A DNA stretch of 7,442 nucleotides from an uncultured Flammeovirgaceae bacterium. Its GTDB lineage: Bacteria; Bacteroidota; Bacteroidia; Cytophagales; Cyclobacteriaceae. The position numbers and the translations under genes are program-made. The DNA is taken from positions 1 through 7,442 of the forward strand of contig CAKZPJ010000577.1 of assembly GCA_937138955.1 (NCBI GenBank), given 5' to 3'. This document shows, one piece after another, positions 6,875 through 7,442 of this stretch. Numbering within the stretch: position 1 is the stretch's first letter; each line of letters starts with the position of its first letter. Below the pieces are notes generated by a model that had not been told where the DNA came from, ran no database searches, and was given only the letters and a program-made list of their open reading frames with translations.

Positions 6875-7002
6875 ATAGTGGTTATCACGAGTGGTTTTGT
6901 ATGGCTGAATTTTACCCCTTTATCTCACCTTGGCGAAGGGGGATTGATGCTACTTAGAAGTTTCATAAGAATTCATTCGTGATAATGTCTAATTACCACT
7001 AT
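6875..7002. repeat. Imperfect inverted-repeat element (about 128 bases, MITE-like) with nested hairpin
   Basis: The left arm at 6875-6890 (ATAGTGGT then TATCACGA) is fully complementary to two right-arm blocks, TCGTGATA at 6977-6984 and ACCACTAT at 6995-7002. The right arm is interrupted by ten unpaired bases (6985-6994). Pairing extends inward by two more pairs after one mismatch. Inside, CCCCTT (6915-6920) and AAGGGG (6936-6941) form a perfect 6-base stem, competing with CACCTT at 6926-6931. No T-tract follows, so it is not a standard terminator. No target-site duplication is evident and there is no coding sequence inside. It could be a non-autonomous palindromic element or an RNA structure. 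Being present in many copies is not testable from this window. Confidence 0.6.
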
Positions 7003-7080
7003 GGACTCAAATAAAAACCAATCGGACTTTTGCGAGTTAGTATAGTAGGCAAATTTTTTTTATCTAAACCAAAAACAATT

Positions 7081-7442
7081 ATGAAAACGATTTTTTCTTT
7101 TCTTCTCTGTTCAGTACTATTAATAGGTATCGTTTCCTGCAATTCTCAACCTAGTGCTACTGAGCAAGCCACTGAAACCAATGATGCCCGCTTTGAAGAG
7201 GATATGGAAGAAGCGGCTGAAGCACTTACCGAAGCATTTGGAATAAACAGCAAAATCTTGACGGTTAGTCAGATGGCGACTGATCAACCTTCTCTATCTC
7301 CCGAGCTACAGACGTTAGTGCAGCAGCTTCAAACCGACCATCAGCAAGTAGAGCAGCAGCTAAAAGACCTTGCTGGGAAGCATAACATTGAACTTCCCTC
7401 AATGATGAATTACGACGATAATAGTGATGTAGGTCAACTACG
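7081..7442 (+). CDS. DUF4142-like lipoprotein (3' partial)
   Basis: An ATG at 7081 opens a frame that stays open for 120 codons to the window edge, so the gene is cut at its 3' end. It begins with a clean lipoprotein signal (M-K-T-I-F-S-F-L-L-C then L-I-G-I-V-S-C, lipidated Cys20). After a Thr/Glu-rich linker, a helical segment carries L-V-Q-Q-L-Q-T-D-H-Q-Q-V-E-Q-Q-L-K-D-L-A and then H-N-I-E-L-P. This is the spacing of the D-H...L-K-x-L-A-x-K...L-P signature in DUF4142 (PF13628), a ferritin-like four-helix family of the cell envelope with unknown function. Unlike the import lipoproteins at the left of the window, the residues after Cys20 (N-S-Q-P-S) are not acidic, so retention in the periplasm is more likely than surface export. 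The A-rich leader just before the ATG (7069-7080) is typical of Bacteroidota. No sure promoter is visible. Confidence 0.75.
   Translation, partial: MKTIFSFLLCSVLLIGIVSCNSQPSATEQATETNDARFEEDMEEAAEALTEAFGINSKILTVSQMATDQPSLSPELQTLVQQLQTDHQQVEQQLKDLAGKHNIELPSMMNYDDNSDVGQL

Noticed and set aside
6915..6941. Intrinsic terminator of the M28 gene
   Set aside because: The G/C-rich hairpin is not followed by a T-run and lies about 130 bases after the stop, inside the inverted-repeat element.

Overview
The window looks like chromosomal DNA from a free-living member of the Bacteroidota, plausibly a Cytophagales-type organism, though the exact lineage is a guess. The evidence is a SusD-family lipoprotein, two further families (HExxH import-associated lipoproteins and DUF4302) that I know only from Bacteroidota uptake loci, many type II lipoprotein signals, A-rich leaders without clear Shine-Dalgarno sites, and moderate to low GC content.

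Left part (2-3663, + strand): the end of a SusC/SusD-type nutrient-uptake operon. It holds a SusD-like substrate-binding lipoprotein whose first codons lie outside the window, an HExxH zinc metallohydrolase lipoprotein, and a DUF4302 lipoprotein. The genes are packed with gaps of 2 and 0 bases, so they are almost certainly co-transcribed and probably translationally coupled. A SusC-type TonB-dependent transporter is expected just upstream. No glycan-degrading enzyme is present in the visible part, and the only enzyme is the putative peptidase, so the cargo may be a peptide, protein or other non-glycan ligand. The true substrate cannot be read from the sequence.

Middle (3686-4933, - strand): a secreted envelope protein with an OmpA-like C-terminal domain and a SPOR-like N-terminal domain. 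It converges on the uptake operon with only 22 bases between the stop codons. It is divergent from an M28-family zinc aminopeptidase/carboxypeptidase lipoprotein with a PA-like domain (5069-6787, + strand), and a 135-base intergenic region must carry both promoters.

Right part (6788-7080): a 293-base non-coding stretch with two distinct structures. One is a tract of seven in-register degenerate heptamers right after the peptidase. The other is a roughly 128-base inverted-repeat element with split arms and a nested G/C-rich hairpin, resembling a MITE or other dispersed palindromic element. The last gene (7081 to the window edge) starts a lipoprotein resembling DUF4142 (ferritin-like four-helix family) and runs off the end.

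The best candidate for an under-described system is the SusD / HExxH / DUF4302 operon. Its metalloprotease carries a Y-x6-E-D-F-A-E signature that closely parallels the third-zinc-ligand region of anthrax lethal factor-type gluzincins. I see no CRISPR array, tRNA, rRNA, transposase, phage or defence genes.
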